A DNA stretch of 40,418 nucleotides, from positions 1 through 40,418 of the forward strand of contig CACWOX010000019.1 of assembly GCA_902762615.1 (NCBI GenBank), written 5' to 3'. Source of the stretch: an uncultured Ruminococcus sp. GTDB taxonomy: Bacteria > Bacillota > Clostridia > Oscillospirales > Acutalibacteraceae. How positions within the stretch are numbered: the stretch's first letter is position 1; every line of letters starts with the position of its first letter. The notes below the pieces were generated by a model. It worked only from the letters and a program-made list of their open reading frames with translations. It was not told where the DNA came from and made no database searches. Made by a program: the position numbers and the translations under genes. This document shows, in pieces, positions 17,098 through 26,875 of the stretch.

Positions 17098-18360
17098 ATG
17101 GTTCCAACTTTTCATTTTATTTATATCGACCCAGGCACAGGCAGCATGCTCTTTACGATACTGATAGGCGTGCTGAGTGCGGCTGCCTATTTCCTGCGCA
17201 ATTCCATCATGAAGCTGCGGTTTATTTTCAGTCTCGGCAAGCAGGAAAAGACTGAAAACGATAATAATGTGCCTTTTGCGATATTTACCGACAGCAAGCG
17301 CTACTGGAACATATTCAAGCCTATCTGCGACGAGTTTGAAAAGCGCGGACAGCAGACGGTGTATCTGACAGCTTCGCCGGACGATCCCGCTCTCAGCGAA
17401 AATTACGAGCATGTTACGGCTCAGTTCATCGGTGAAGGCAACAGGGCGTTTGCACGCATGAATATGCTCAAAGCCGATGTTGTGCTTTCGAGCACACCGG
17501 GAGTGGACGTGTACCAGTGGAAGCGTTCCCGCAATGTGAAATGGTATGCACATATTCTTCACGCGGCTAACGATGTGACGGCTTACAGAATGTTCGGCAT
17601 AGATTACTATGACGCCGTGATGACCTCGGGAGAATATCAGGCAAAGCAGGTGCGTCAGCTCGAAGAACTGCGTCATTTGCCCGAAAAGGAACTGCCTATG
17701 ATAGGCTTGCCTCATATGGACGCGCTGCGTGAAAGACTGCTGAACGCCGGAGAGCTGCCGGAGCATCCGGTGACGGTGCTGCTTGCTCCTTCGTGGGGAC
17801 CGAGCAGCATACTCAATAAATTCGGCTCCAAGATGATAGATGCTTTGCTTAAAATCGGCTATCATATCATCATCCGTCCTCACCCGCAGTCATTTACCTC
17901 TGAAAAAGCCATGCTGGACGAACTGATGGAAAAATACCCGGACAGCGATACGCTCGAATGGGACAGCAGCAATGATAACTTCGAGGTGCTCAGACGTTCC
18001 GACATACTCATTTCGGATTACTCGGGCGTTATCTTCGACTTTGCGCTGGTCTTTGACCGTCCGATTATTTATGCCGATACTTCATTTGACAAAGGTCCCT
18101 ACGATGCGTGGTGGCTGGAGGACGAGATGTGGACATTCTCTATCCTTCCGCAAATCGGCAGGCAGCTCACCAAGGAAAACTTTGAGACGGTAGGCGAACT
18201 GATCGACGGCTGCCTGAATGCCCCCGAGCTTGCCGAAGGACGCAATAAGGCGCGTTCTGACACATGGGCGAATATCGGCAATTCCGCCTCGCTTGCGGTA
18301 GATTATCTTATTGAAAAAAGGCAGAAGCTGCTTGACAGCAAGGAAGCTGCCGCAGACTAA
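17098..18360 (+). CDS. TagB/TagF-like CDP-glycerol glycerophosphotransferase family protein
   Basis: 420 residues. A membrane segment lies at about 15-33, after IDPGTGSM. The rest resembles the GT-B fold of wall teichoic acid primases and polymerases: H152 and H155 in AHILHAAND, RPHPQ at 260-264, and the signature SDILISDYSG (301-310) followed by DFALVFDRPIIY. These enzymes transfer polyol phosphate from CDP donors at the inner membrane face. At 420 residues it is close to TagB size, much shorter than TagF. GGGAG lies before the ATG. The upstream nucleotidyltransferase may supply its donor, or a donor for the genes that follow (inference). Confidence 0.85.
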   Translation: MVPTFHFIYIDPGTGSMLFTILIGVLSAAAYFLRNSIMKLRFIFSLGKQEKTENDNNVPFAIFTDSKRYWNIFKPICDEFEKRGQQTVYLTASPDDPALSENYEHVTAQFIGEGNRAFARMNMLKADVVLSSTPGVDVYQWKRSRNVKWYAHILHAANDVTAYRMFGIDYYDAVMTSGEYQAKQVRQLEELRHLPEKELPMIGLPHMDALRERLLNAGELPEHPVTVLLAPSWGPSSILNKFGSKMIDALLKIGYHIIIRPHPQSFTSEKAMLDELMEKYPDSDTLEWDSSNDNFEVLRRSDILISDYSGVIFDFALVFDRPIIYADTSFDKGPYDAWWLEDEMWTFSILPQIGRQLTKENFETVGELIDGCLNAPELAEGRNKARSDTWANIGNSASLAVDYLIEKRQKLLDSKEAAAD

Positions 18361-18400
18361 CTGGCGTAAACCCGTTATAATTTGAAAGAGGATACATCTG

Positions 18401-21214
18401 ATGAGCTTTTTTTCGTTTTTATATAAGCTGATATTAGGTCCGCTTGTAATGCTTTTTGATGTTACCTATACGACATTATATTACATTACAATGGATATAG
18501 GTATATCCATCATCTTTTTGAGCCTCACAGTCAATTTACTCATATTGCCGCTGTACAGACGCGCTGACGCTTTGCAGGAAGAAGAAAGAGTCAGAACAGA
18601 AAAGCTGAGTCGTGGAGTAAAGCATATTAAAAAAGTATTTAAGGGCGACGAACGCTTTATGATGCTCCAGACCTATTACAGGCAGAACAGCTACAAGCCA
18701 TATTATGCCCTCAGCGGCTCACTTTCGCTGCTATTGGAGATTCCGTTTTTTATCGCGGCTTATCATTTTCTATCGAATCTCGATCTGCTCAACAACGCAG
18801 CGTTCGGTTCCATCCGTGATTTAGGACAGCCGGATGCAATGCTGCATATTGCGGGTCACGCAGTTAATCTGCTGCCGATACTCATGACGGCAATCAATAT
18901 TGTCTCGGGCATCATCTACACCAAAGGCATGCCGATCAAAAGCAAAGCGCAGCTCTACGGTATGGCACTGATTTTTCTTGTGTTCCTTTATTCTTCTCCT
19001 TCGGGATTGGTGTTTTACTGGACGCTTAACAATCTGTTTTCTCTGGTCAAGAATGTATTTTACAAGATCAAAAATCCCAAGCTGGTGCTGTGCGTAATAT
19101 GTGCTTCAATAGGCTGCATCGGTCTGCCGTACATATTATTTGTCAAGCCAATGAGAACAACGGGATTGCAGCTTTTTTCTGTAGCGGGTTTGCTCCTTAT
19201 GACCGTCCCGTTGATCGTTTATTATGCGGTAAAAAAATACGGTATTTCATTTAAACTGTCAGATAACGCGGTATCCAAAAAGGTAAATGTAACCTTTCTG
19301 ATTTGCTGTGTGTGTATGACGGTATTTACCGGCATTCTGATTCCTTCGGCTGTGATCAAAGCTTCTCCTGCCGAATTTGTCAGCGTTTCCGATTTTCACA
19401 ATCCTCTCAGGTATGTGGTCACTTCATTTGCTCTGGCTGCGGGAACGTTTATGATATGGATCAACGTTTTTTACCGATTGTCGTCAAACGCTGCCAAAAG
19501 AGTGATCTGTTTGGCGGGAGTTATTGTTTCATTATCAGCGGCAATTGATTATATGTTCTTTGGCAAAAATTACGGGAACATGTCGTCACTGATGGAATAC
19601 GATAATCTGCCGATCGTGGCAAAGTCCGATGTATTAATCAATGCGGCTGTTTTATTGGCGCTCGCCATCATTGTTTGTTTCGTGTGGAAGATACGCTTTT
19701 CCATAACGCAATCCGTGGCTTTTGCATTATGCGGCGCTGTCGTTATTATGTCATGCGTGAATATTTTCTCGGTGCAGGTTGAGGTTTCCGACCTTCGCAC
19801 TACATTGCAGAGAAAAGACTATACCAGAGGCATTAAGCTGACTTTGGATAAGAACGGCAAAAATGTCGTCGTATTCATGGTGGACAGGGCGATCAGCGAT
19901 TACTTTCCTTACATCATAGAGGAAAAGCCCGAGTTGAAAGAGCAGTTTGCGGGATTCACATTTTATCCCAACACCATTTCATACGGCAATTGCACCCTGC
20001 TGGGGTCCCCAGGGCTTTTCGGCGGCTACGAATATACGCCCGAGGAAATGAACAGGCGTGACAGCCTGACACTTATAGAAAAGCATAACGAAGCGTTGAA
20101 ACTGATGCCTGCCCTTTTTTCGGAAAACGGATATAAAGTGACGGTGTGCGATCCGCCGTTAGCCAACTATTATTGGATTCCCGACCTGACGATTTATGAC
20201 GAATATCCCGATATAAACACCTATGTGACAAAGGCAAAGCTGCTGGATGTTAACAGCTTAACCCGAACCGAGGAACTTCGCAACCATAATTTTTTTGCGT
20301 ACAGCATATTCCGCTCGGCTCCGGTTTTGCTTCATAACGCTTTGTATCGCGGCGGATCATACAATCATTCCGGCAAATCCTTCCGTCTGGTAAGCAGCAA
20401 TATGTATGTCGCTGAAGGCAACATTGACGGCGTGGATTCCATATTTATGGGCTCTTACGGCGTATTGCAAAGCCTTCACGAGCTTACCGACATAAGCGAC
20501 GGTGATAAGGGCGCGTTTCTTATCATCGACAATGATACTGCCCACGACGTCACCATGCTTCAGGAACCCGAATATGAGCCTGCCCATTCTGTTGACAATA
20601 CAGCGTATGAAAAGGAACATGGCATACGCCGCACAGCCGACGGAGACGAGCTGCAATTTGAAAACAAAACACAGCTCGTTCATTATCAATGCAATATGGC
20701 TGCCATGATACAGCTTGGCAAATGGATGGATTATCTGAGGGAAAACGGTTTGTATGACAATACAAGAATTATCATTGTGTCTGATCACGGATACGATCTG
20801 AATAATCTTTTCAATAAGACCGACGATAGTGCGGACGGTCAGTCAACCGCTTCACCGTTTGATATTTCAAGCTATAAGGCATTGCTAATGGTGAAGGATT
20901 TTGACAGCAGCGAGTTTAAAACTGACGGAACCTTTATGACCAATGCCGACACGCCTTCTATCGCCTTTAAAGGGTTGATAAAAAATCCTGTCAATCCTTT
21001 TACCGGAAAAAAGATCTCGTCGAAGATCAAAGACAACAACGAACATCATATCGCTTCCACTACTGTTATTTCACCGAATAATTATAAACGGGAGGAAAAG
21101 CAGTTCAAGAGCTTAAAATGGATTACGTTAACAGGAAATGACACTTTCGATGGCGGCGCATGGCAGGAAGCAGAAACAGCTTCTTCGGCAGCCAATGCCA
21201 ATCCGAAGGAATAG
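18401..21214 (+). CDS. YidC-like domain fused to LTA-synthase-like phosphotransferase, copy 1
   Basis: 937 residues. Residues 1-225 follow the YidC/Oxa1 core: a membrane segment into LLILPLYRRAD, the charged cytoplasmic hairpin EEERVRTEKLSRGVKHIKK, then SLLLEIPFFIAAY and SSPSGLVFYWTLNNLFSLVK. Residues ~228-458 add about seven membrane segments. Residues ~475-937 are an extracytoplasmic alkaline-phosphatase/sulfatase-fold domain: D495 in MVDRAI, nucleophile candidate T532 in GNCTLLG, H715 in NDTAHDV, and D795-H796 in SDHG. These match the metal and nucleophile set of LtaS/EptA phosphotransferases. The groove arginine of true YidC insertases is N45 here. A hydrolase rather than a transferase is possible. 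AGAGG lies 9 bases before the ATG. Confidence 0.85.
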   Translation: MSFFSFLYKLILGPLVMLFDVTYTTLYYITMDIGISIIFLSLTVNLLILPLYRRADALQEEERVRTEKLSRGVKHIKKVFKGDERFMMLQTYYRQNSYKPYYALSGSLSLLLEIPFFIAAYHFLSNLDLLNNAAFGSIRDLGQPDAMLHIAGHAVNLLPILMTAINIVSGIIYTKGMPIKSKAQLYGMALIFLVFLYSSPSGLVFYWTLNNLFSLVKNVFYKIKNPKLVLCVICASIGCIGLPYILFVKPMRTTGLQLFSVAGLLLMTVPLIVYYAVKKYGISFKLSDNAVSKKVNVTFLICCVCMTVFTGILIPSAVIKASPAEFVSVSDFHNPLRYVVTSFALAAGTFMIWINVFYRLSSNAAKRVICLAGVIVSLSAAIDYMFFGKNYGNMSSLMEYDNLPIVAKSDVLINAAVLLALAIIVCFVWKIRFSITQSVAFALCGAVVIMSCVNIFSVQVEVSDLRTTLQRKDYTRGIKLTLDKNGKNVVVFMVDRAISDYFPYIIEEKPELKEQFAGFTFYPNTISYGNCTLLGSPGLFGGYEYTPEEMNRRDSLTLIEKHNEALKLMPALFSENGYKVTVCDPPLANYYWIPDLTIYDEYPDINTYVTKAKLLDVNSLTRTEELRNHNFFAYSIFRSAPVLLHNALYRGGSYNHSGKSFRLVSSNMYVAEGNIDGVDSIFMGSYGVLQSLHELTDISDGDKGAFLIIDNDTAHDVTMLQEPEYEPAHSVDNTAYEKEHGIRRTADGDELQFENKTQLVHYQCNMAAMIQLGKWMDYLRENGLYDNTRIIIVSDHGYDLNNLFNKTDDSADGQSTASPFDISSYKALLMVKDFDSSEFKTDGTFMTNADTPSIAFKGLIKNPVNPFTGKKISSKIKDNNEHHIASTTVISPNNYKREEKQFKSLKWITLTGNDTFDGGAWQEAETASSAANANPKE

Positions 21215-21237
21215 CGAAAAGAAAGAGGATACAGATG

Positions 21238-24027
21238 ATGAGCTTTTTTTCGTTTCTATACAATCTGATATTAGGACCGCTTGTCTTGCTTTTTGATATA
21301 GTATACGCCTTCATGTTCCGCATGACAAAAAAGGAAGGTCTGGCGATTATCGCTCTCAGCCTTGCCATCAACCTGCTGATACTTCCGCTCTACCGTCGTG
21401 CCGACGCTATGCAGGAGGAAGAACGGATTAGGTCAGAGCGGCTAAAGCGCGGTGTGGATCATATCAAAAAGGCATTCAAGGGCGACGAGCGCTTCATGAT
21501 GCTCCAGACCTACTACAGGCAGAATGACTACAAGCCTTATTATGCACTCAGCGGCTCCATGTCGCTGCTGCTGGAGATTCCCTTCTTTATTGCGGCATAC
21601 AATTTTCTCTCGGAGCTGGATATTCTGGCTGGCGCATCCTTCGGACCGATCGCCGATCTGAGCAAGCCCGACGGACTGCTGCCTATTGCGGGACATGCCG
21701 TCAATCTGCTGCCAATACTCATGACGGCAATCAATATCATCTCGGGTATCATCTACACCAAGGGTATGCCGCTCAAAAGCAAGGTGCAGCTCTACGGCAT
21801 GGCTCTGATTTTTCTTGTATTCCTGTATTCTTCACCGTCTGGACTGGTTTTTTACTGGACGCTCAATAATCTCTTTTCTTTAGTAAAGAATGTCTTTTAC
21901 AAGATTAAAAATCCAAGGCTCGTTCTTTGTGCCATGAGCACCGTTTTCGCGGGAATCATGCTGCCCTGCATGCTGATTTGGAGTCCGATAGACACTATAC
22001 GCATGAAGCTTTTCACGACGGGAGCACTGGTTCTCATGCTTACCCCGCTGCCGCTTTATTATCTCTTCAAAAAGCGTGGCGGTCTGTCATATAAAATACC
22101 CGAGGCAAACAAGACCGACAATATTATATTTTACTGCTGCTGTGTGTATATGACGATACTGACCGGCATGCTCATTCCGTCTGCCGTGATAAGCTCTTCG
22201 CCGGAGGAATTCGTCAATGTGATTGATTTCCGTTCCCCCGTCGGATATGTGTTGAATGCCACAGCGCTTGCAGCAGGCACATTTCTCATATGGTTAAACA
22301 TATTTTATCGTCTCGCGTCACCTGCCGCCAGAAAGTGCATCAGTCTGGCTTCGGTTGTGGTTTCGGGCAGTGCAGTGATAAACTATATGTTCTTTGGCAA
22401 GAATTACGGCAACATGTCCTCTTTGCTGCAATATGACACCATCAGATACACCGCAAAAGCCGACTATCTGCCCAATACATTTGTGCTGCTGCTTTTCGGC
22501 GTTCTGATTGTCCTGCTGCGCAAAAAGTCTCCTGTCATTATTCGTTCGGTAAGTTTAGCGGTATGCGCTGCGCTTTTTATCATGTCCTGCATGAACATCG
22601 TCTCCATACAATCGAGCGTCAATGACATGAAGGACTCATTGTCCGAGATAACCAGCGATCAGGGAATCAGCTTTCATCTCGACAAAAAGGGCAAAAATGT
22701 CATCTTTGTCATGATGGACAGAGCCATAGGCAATTTCTTCCCCTACATTATGAATGAAAAGCCCGAGCTGCAAGAGCAGTTTGCAGGGTTCACATTCTAT
22801 CCGAATACCATTTCATACGGCAACTGTACCATGCTGGGCTTTGCCGGACTCTACGGCGGGTACGAATATATCCCCGAGGAGATGAACAAGCGTGACGAGC
22901 TGACCATTGCACAGAAGCAGGACGAAGCACTCAAAATAATGCCCTCCATCTTTCTCGACAGCGGCTATGATGTGACGGTCTGTGACCCTACAATGGCGGG
23001 TTTCCACTGGACGCCGAATTTGAGCGTATTTGACGATTACCCCGCGATAAAGCGGTATATCACCAAAGGAGTGCTGGGCAAGAACGGCGATCAGAAGTCA
23101 ACCGAGAAGCTGCTCAACAGGAATTTCTTTGTTTACAGTCTTTTCCGCACATCTCCGTCGGTGCTTCATCTCTCCATATACAACAAAGGTCTTTACAATC
23201 ACTCGGGCAAGTCAAAGGGCATACAGGTGATAGATAATATCTACACCGCAAGCGGCGGGTTCGACGGCACCGATTCACTCTTTTCAGACGCCTACAGCGC
23301 ATTGAAGAGCTTTTCTGCCATAACTAAGGTAAGCGACAGCGGAAAAAACACCTTTCTCATGATCAGCAATGACACAGCTCACGATGTTGTCATGCTGCAA
23401 GAGCCGGAGTACGTGCCTTCGGATAATGTAGACAATACCCAATTTGAAGAGAATCCTCCGGTGCGCTACGCCGCGGACGGAAGCAAGCTGGTGTTCAAGA
23501 CAGCAAAACAGCTCACCCACTACCAGTGCAACATGACCGCAATGATACAGCTTGGCAAATGGCTTGATTATCTGCGGGAAAACGGCGTATATGACAACAC
23601 TCGAATCATCATTGCAGCCGATCACGGCAGGAATCTCGATTATCTCTTTGACAAATGCATTGAAAACGGCAAAGACAATACCCACACTGCGATACACGAC
23701 GCCCTGATATATGATCCTCTGCTGCTTGTCAAGGATTTCGGAAGCACAGAGCTGACGACTGACGACACCTTTATGACAAATGCCGATACGCCGACCATCG
23801 CATTCAGCGGTCTGATAGAGCATCCTGTCAATCCGTTTACAGGCAAAGAAATCAATTCAGACGGCAAGAACGTACCTGTTCATCATCTGGCGGGCACAAG
23901 AACGTGGTCGATCGACGATTACAAGGGCGACGAAAAGAAGTACAGAAGCGTTATCTGGGTTGAACTGAAGGGAAATGACACCAACGATATGAGCGCATGG
24001 CGCGTGATAGGCAAAAAGCTGAAGTAG
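21238..24027 (+). CDS. YidC-like/phosphotransferase fusion, copy 2
   Basis: 929 residues from the ATG at 21238, matched to the start of copy 1 and giving the same 9-base spacing from AGAGG; an ATG directly before it and an open frame to 21160 (inside copy 1) are less likely. Same domain order. Differences: the nucleophile loop reads GNCTMLGFAGLYGG, the DHG motif is in AADHGRN, the metal Asp is in MMDRAI, and the Arg-position is Asn in AINLLILPL. The YidC-like third is the best-conserved part; the membrane middle and the substrate-facing loops of the catalytic domain vary most. Confidence 0.85.
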   Translation: MSFFSFLYNLILGPLVLLFDIVYAFMFRMTKKEGLAIIALSLAINLLILPLYRRADAMQEEERIRSERLKRGVDHIKKAFKGDERFMMLQTYYRQNDYKPYYALSGSMSLLLEIPFFIAAYNFLSELDILAGASFGPIADLSKPDGLLPIAGHAVNLLPILMTAINIISGIIYTKGMPLKSKVQLYGMALIFLVFLYSSPSGLVFYWTLNNLFSLVKNVFYKIKNPRLVLCAMSTVFAGIMLPCMLIWSPIDTIRMKLFTTGALVLMLTPLPLYYLFKKRGGLSYKIPEANKTDNIIFYCCCVYMTILTGMLIPSAVISSSPEEFVNVIDFRSPVGYVLNATALAAGTFLIWLNIFYRLASPAARKCISLASVVVSGSAVINYMFFGKNYGNMSSLLQYDTIRYTAKADYLPNTFVLLLFGVLIVLLRKKSPVIIRSVSLAVCAALFIMSCMNIVSIQSSVNDMKDSLSEITSDQGISFHLDKKGKNVIFVMMDRAIGNFFPYIMNEKPELQEQFAGFTFYPNTISYGNCTMLGFAGLYGGYEYIPEEMNKRDELTIAQKQDEALKIMPSIFLDSGYDVTVCDPTMAGFHWTPNLSVFDDYPAIKRYITKGVLGKNGDQKSTEKLLNRNFFVYSLFRTSPSVLHLSIYNKGLYNHSGKSKGIQVIDNIYTASGGFDGTDSLFSDAYSALKSFSAITKVSDSGKNTFLMISNDTAHDVVMLQEPEYVPSDNVDNTQFEENPPVRYAADGSKLVFKTAKQLTHYQCNMTAMIQLGKWLDYLRENGVYDNTRIIIAADHGRNLDYLFDKCIENGKDNTHTAIHDALIYDPLLLVKDFGSTELTTDDTFMTNADTPTIAFSGLIEHPVNPFTGKEINSDGKNVPVHHLAGTRTWSIDDYKGDEKKYRSVIWVELKGNDTNDMSAWRVIGKKLK

Positions 24028-24064
24028 CGGCTATGCACAGGAAAAATTAAAGAGGAATTGTACC

Positions 24065-26848
24065 ATGAATTTATTCTCATTTTTGTATAAGCTGATTATC
24101 GGTCCGCTCACCCTGCTGTTCGATGTCATTTACTCAACGATATACTACATCACCTTCAACAACGGTATTTCTATCATTATCCTGAGCCTTGCCGTTAATT
24201 TTCTTATTCTGCCGCTTTACAGACGTGCAGATGCGCTCCAGGAGGAGGAAAGGCTGAGAAATGAACATCTCAGCCATGGCGTAAAGCACATCAAGAATGT
24301 ATTTAAGGGCGACGAACGCTTTATGATGCTTCAGACCTATTACAGACAGAACGACTACAAGCCGTATTATGCCTTGAGCGGTTCGCTGTCACTTCTGCTT
24401 GAAATTCCTTTCTTTATCGCAGCGTATAATTATCTCTCAAATCTTGATCTTCTGAACAAATCGGCTTTCGGCCCCATACATGATCTGGGGCAGCCCGACG
24501 GTCTGCTGCATATAGCGGGTCACGCAATCAATCTGCTGCCGATACTCATGACGGCAATCAATATTATTTCGGGTATCATTTACACCAAAGGCATGCCGCT
24601 TAAAAGCAAGATGCAGCTCTATGGCATGGCGCTGATTTTTCTTGTATTTCTGTATTCGTCGCCATCGGGTCTGGTGTTTTACTGGACGCTTAACAATCTG
24701 TTTTCTCTGGTCAAGAATGTATTTTACAAGATCAAAAATCCCAAACTGGTGTTGTGTGTGATAAGCGCCGCCATCGGCTGCATCGGTCTTCCGTATCTGT
24801 TGTTCATTCATCCTATGAGAACGATGAAGATTCAGCTTTTTGCGGTGGGCTGCATGGTGCTGATGCTGCTCCCGATTATCGCTTTTCTCTTTCTCCGAAA
24901 GGTCAAAATTCCCTTTAAGGTCGGCAATGCTACCACAACCGACAATGCCGTATTTCTTGCGTGCTGCATTTTTATGGCGCTGCTCACCGGCGTGCTTATT
25001 CCGTCAGCCATAATCAAATCCTCACCTGCCGAATTTATCAATGTGCAGGATTTCAGGTCACCGCTCAGATATGTGGCACATTCTCTCGCGCTGGCGGCAG
25101 GCACATTTTTGGTGTGGATGAATGTGCTCTACCGTCTGTCGTCGGCAGGCGTCAGAAGAATTCTGGCAATTTGCGGAGTGGCAATATCCGGCTCCGCGGT
25201 GGTCAATTATATGTTTTTCGGGAGCAGGTACGGACAGCTGTCGTCGCTGCTTCAATATGACAATATTCTGTACAGCGTGCAGTCGGATTATATCATCAAT
25301 ACTGTCGTTCTTATCGCGCTGATCACCGGGCTGTATTTTGTGTGGAAAAACCGCCCTCAGATCATCAAAGCGGTATCCTTTGCGTTATGTGCCGCGACAG
25401 CAATCCTTTCATTGGTAAACGTGGTTTCCATCAAGCTGGAAACAGATAAGATGAGCGGAGTGCTTTCTGAACTCACCTCAACATCGGGCGTTGATATTTC
25501 ACTTGACAAAAACGGGAAAAACGTTGTCGTCATTATGCTTGACAGAGCGATAAGCGATTTCTTCCCATACATTATAGAGGAAAAGCCGGAGCTAAAAGAG
25601 CAGTTTGCGGGATTCACTTATTATCCCAACACGATTTCCTACGGCAACTGCACGCTTGTCGGCGCTCCGGGACTTTTCGGTGGATACGAGTACATTCCCG
25701 AGGAAATGAACAGCAGGGGCGATCAGACTATTCCGGAAAAGCACGATGAAGCGCTCAAGCTGATGCCCGCGATTTTCTCTCAGAACGGATACGAAACCAC
25801 TGTATGCGATCCTCCGTTTGCGGGGTACAACTGGATACCCGATCTGAGCATTTACGACGATTATCCTGATATTAAAAGATACAATGCCAAAAGCCTGTTT
25901 GCCGACAACAGCAACGCAACGCTGTCGGAAGATCCTCTCAACCGGAATTTTTTTGCTTACAGCATAATGCGTTCTGCGCCGGTACTGCTTCATCTGCCGC
26001 TTTATAACAAAGGCGCTTACAATCATTACAGCAAGATAACCTATCAGATTTTTGACGATATGTATACCGCTCACGGCAGCTTTTACAATGTTGACTCGTA
26101 CTTCATAGGCGCCTACAACACACTCAAGGCACTCCCTTCTGTCATAACAGTGAGCGATAACGGTAAGGGCAGCTTTGTGATGATGGCGAATGATAGTGCG
26201 CATGACGTTGTTATGCTCAGTGAGCCGGAATATGAGCCATCTCTGGAAATCAACAACAGAGCGTATGAGGAAGAACATAAGATCCGCCGCACAGCGAACG
26301 GAGATGAAATGGAAATAACAACTGTCGATCAGATGATACACTATCAGTGCAATATGGCTGCCTTCATTCAGCTCGGCAAATGGATGGATCACCTCAGAGA
26401 GAACCAACTGTATGATAACACAAAAATAATCATTGTGTCAGATCACGGAAGAAATCTGAGTTACATGTTTGACGGAAAAATCACAGAAGGAGCGGACGAT
26501 AAATATGACGGTTTTGACAGTGTAATGACCTACAAGTCGATGCTTCTCGTCAAGGATTTCGGTAGCACGGAGCTGACAACCGATGATACTTTCATGACCA
26601 ACGCCGACACACCCTCTATTGCGTTTGACGGTCTGATTGATGACCCTGTGAATCCATTCACTGGCAACAGAATAACCGCCGAAAAGAAAAATGCAGAAGA
26701 GCATCATATTGCCGATTCAAAGCTCAACATGTCGTTTGATTACAGCGGAAATGAAAAGAAATTCAAGCAGATAACATGGCTCGGATTAAAAGGAAACGAA
26801 TCTTCCGATATCAGCTCATGGCGCATAATAGGAAATGAATTAAATTAG
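24065..26848 (+). CDS. YidC-like/phosphotransferase fusion, copy 3
   Basis: 927 residues. Same order of YidC-like bundle, seven further membrane segments and catalytic domain. Catalytic candidates: MLDRAI, GNCTLVGAPG, NDSAHDV and SDHGRN; Asn replaces Arg in AVNFLILPL. It shares FMTNADTPSIAF near the end with copy 1. It differs from copies 1 and 2 in having ND-S-AHD where they have ND-T-AHD. The gap from copy 2 is 37 bases, with AGAGG near the ATG. Confidence 0.85.
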   Translation: MNLFSFLYKLIIGPLTLLFDVIYSTIYYITFNNGISIIILSLAVNFLILPLYRRADALQEEERLRNEHLSHGVKHIKNVFKGDERFMMLQTYYRQNDYKPYYALSGSLSLLLEIPFFIAAYNYLSNLDLLNKSAFGPIHDLGQPDGLLHIAGHAINLLPILMTAINIISGIIYTKGMPLKSKMQLYGMALIFLVFLYSSPSGLVFYWTLNNLFSLVKNVFYKIKNPKLVLCVISAAIGCIGLPYLLFIHPMRTMKIQLFAVGCMVLMLLPIIAFLFLRKVKIPFKVGNATTTDNAVFLACCIFMALLTGVLIPSAIIKSSPAEFINVQDFRSPLRYVAHSLALAAGTFLVWMNVLYRLSSAGVRRILAICGVAISGSAVVNYMFFGSRYGQLSSLLQYDNILYSVQSDYIINTVVLIALITGLYFVWKNRPQIIKAVSFALCAATAILSLVNVVSIKLETDKMSGVLSELTSTSGVDISLDKNGKNVVVIMLDRAISDFFPYIIEEKPELKEQFAGFTYYPNTISYGNCTLVGAPGLFGGYEYIPEEMNSRGDQTIPEKHDEALKLMPAIFSQNGYETTVCDPPFAGYNWIPDLSIYDDYPDIKRYNAKSLFADNSNATLSEDPLNRNFFAYSIMRSAPVLLHLPLYNKGAYNHYSKITYQIFDDMYTAHGSFYNVDSYFIGAYNTLKALPSVITVSDNGKGSFVMMANDSAHDVVMLSEPEYEPSLEINNRAYEEEHKIRRTANGDEMEITTVDQMIHYQCNMAAFIQLGKWMDHLRENQLYDNTKIIIVSDHGRNLSYMFDGKITEGADDKYDGFDSVMTYKSMLLVKDFGSTELTTDDTFMTNADTPSIAFDGLIDDPVNPFTGNRITAEKKNAEEHHIADSKLNMSFDYSGNEKKFKQITWLGLKGNESSDISSWRIIGNELN

Positions 26849-26875
26849 TTTCTCCAATGAAAGAGGTATTATTAC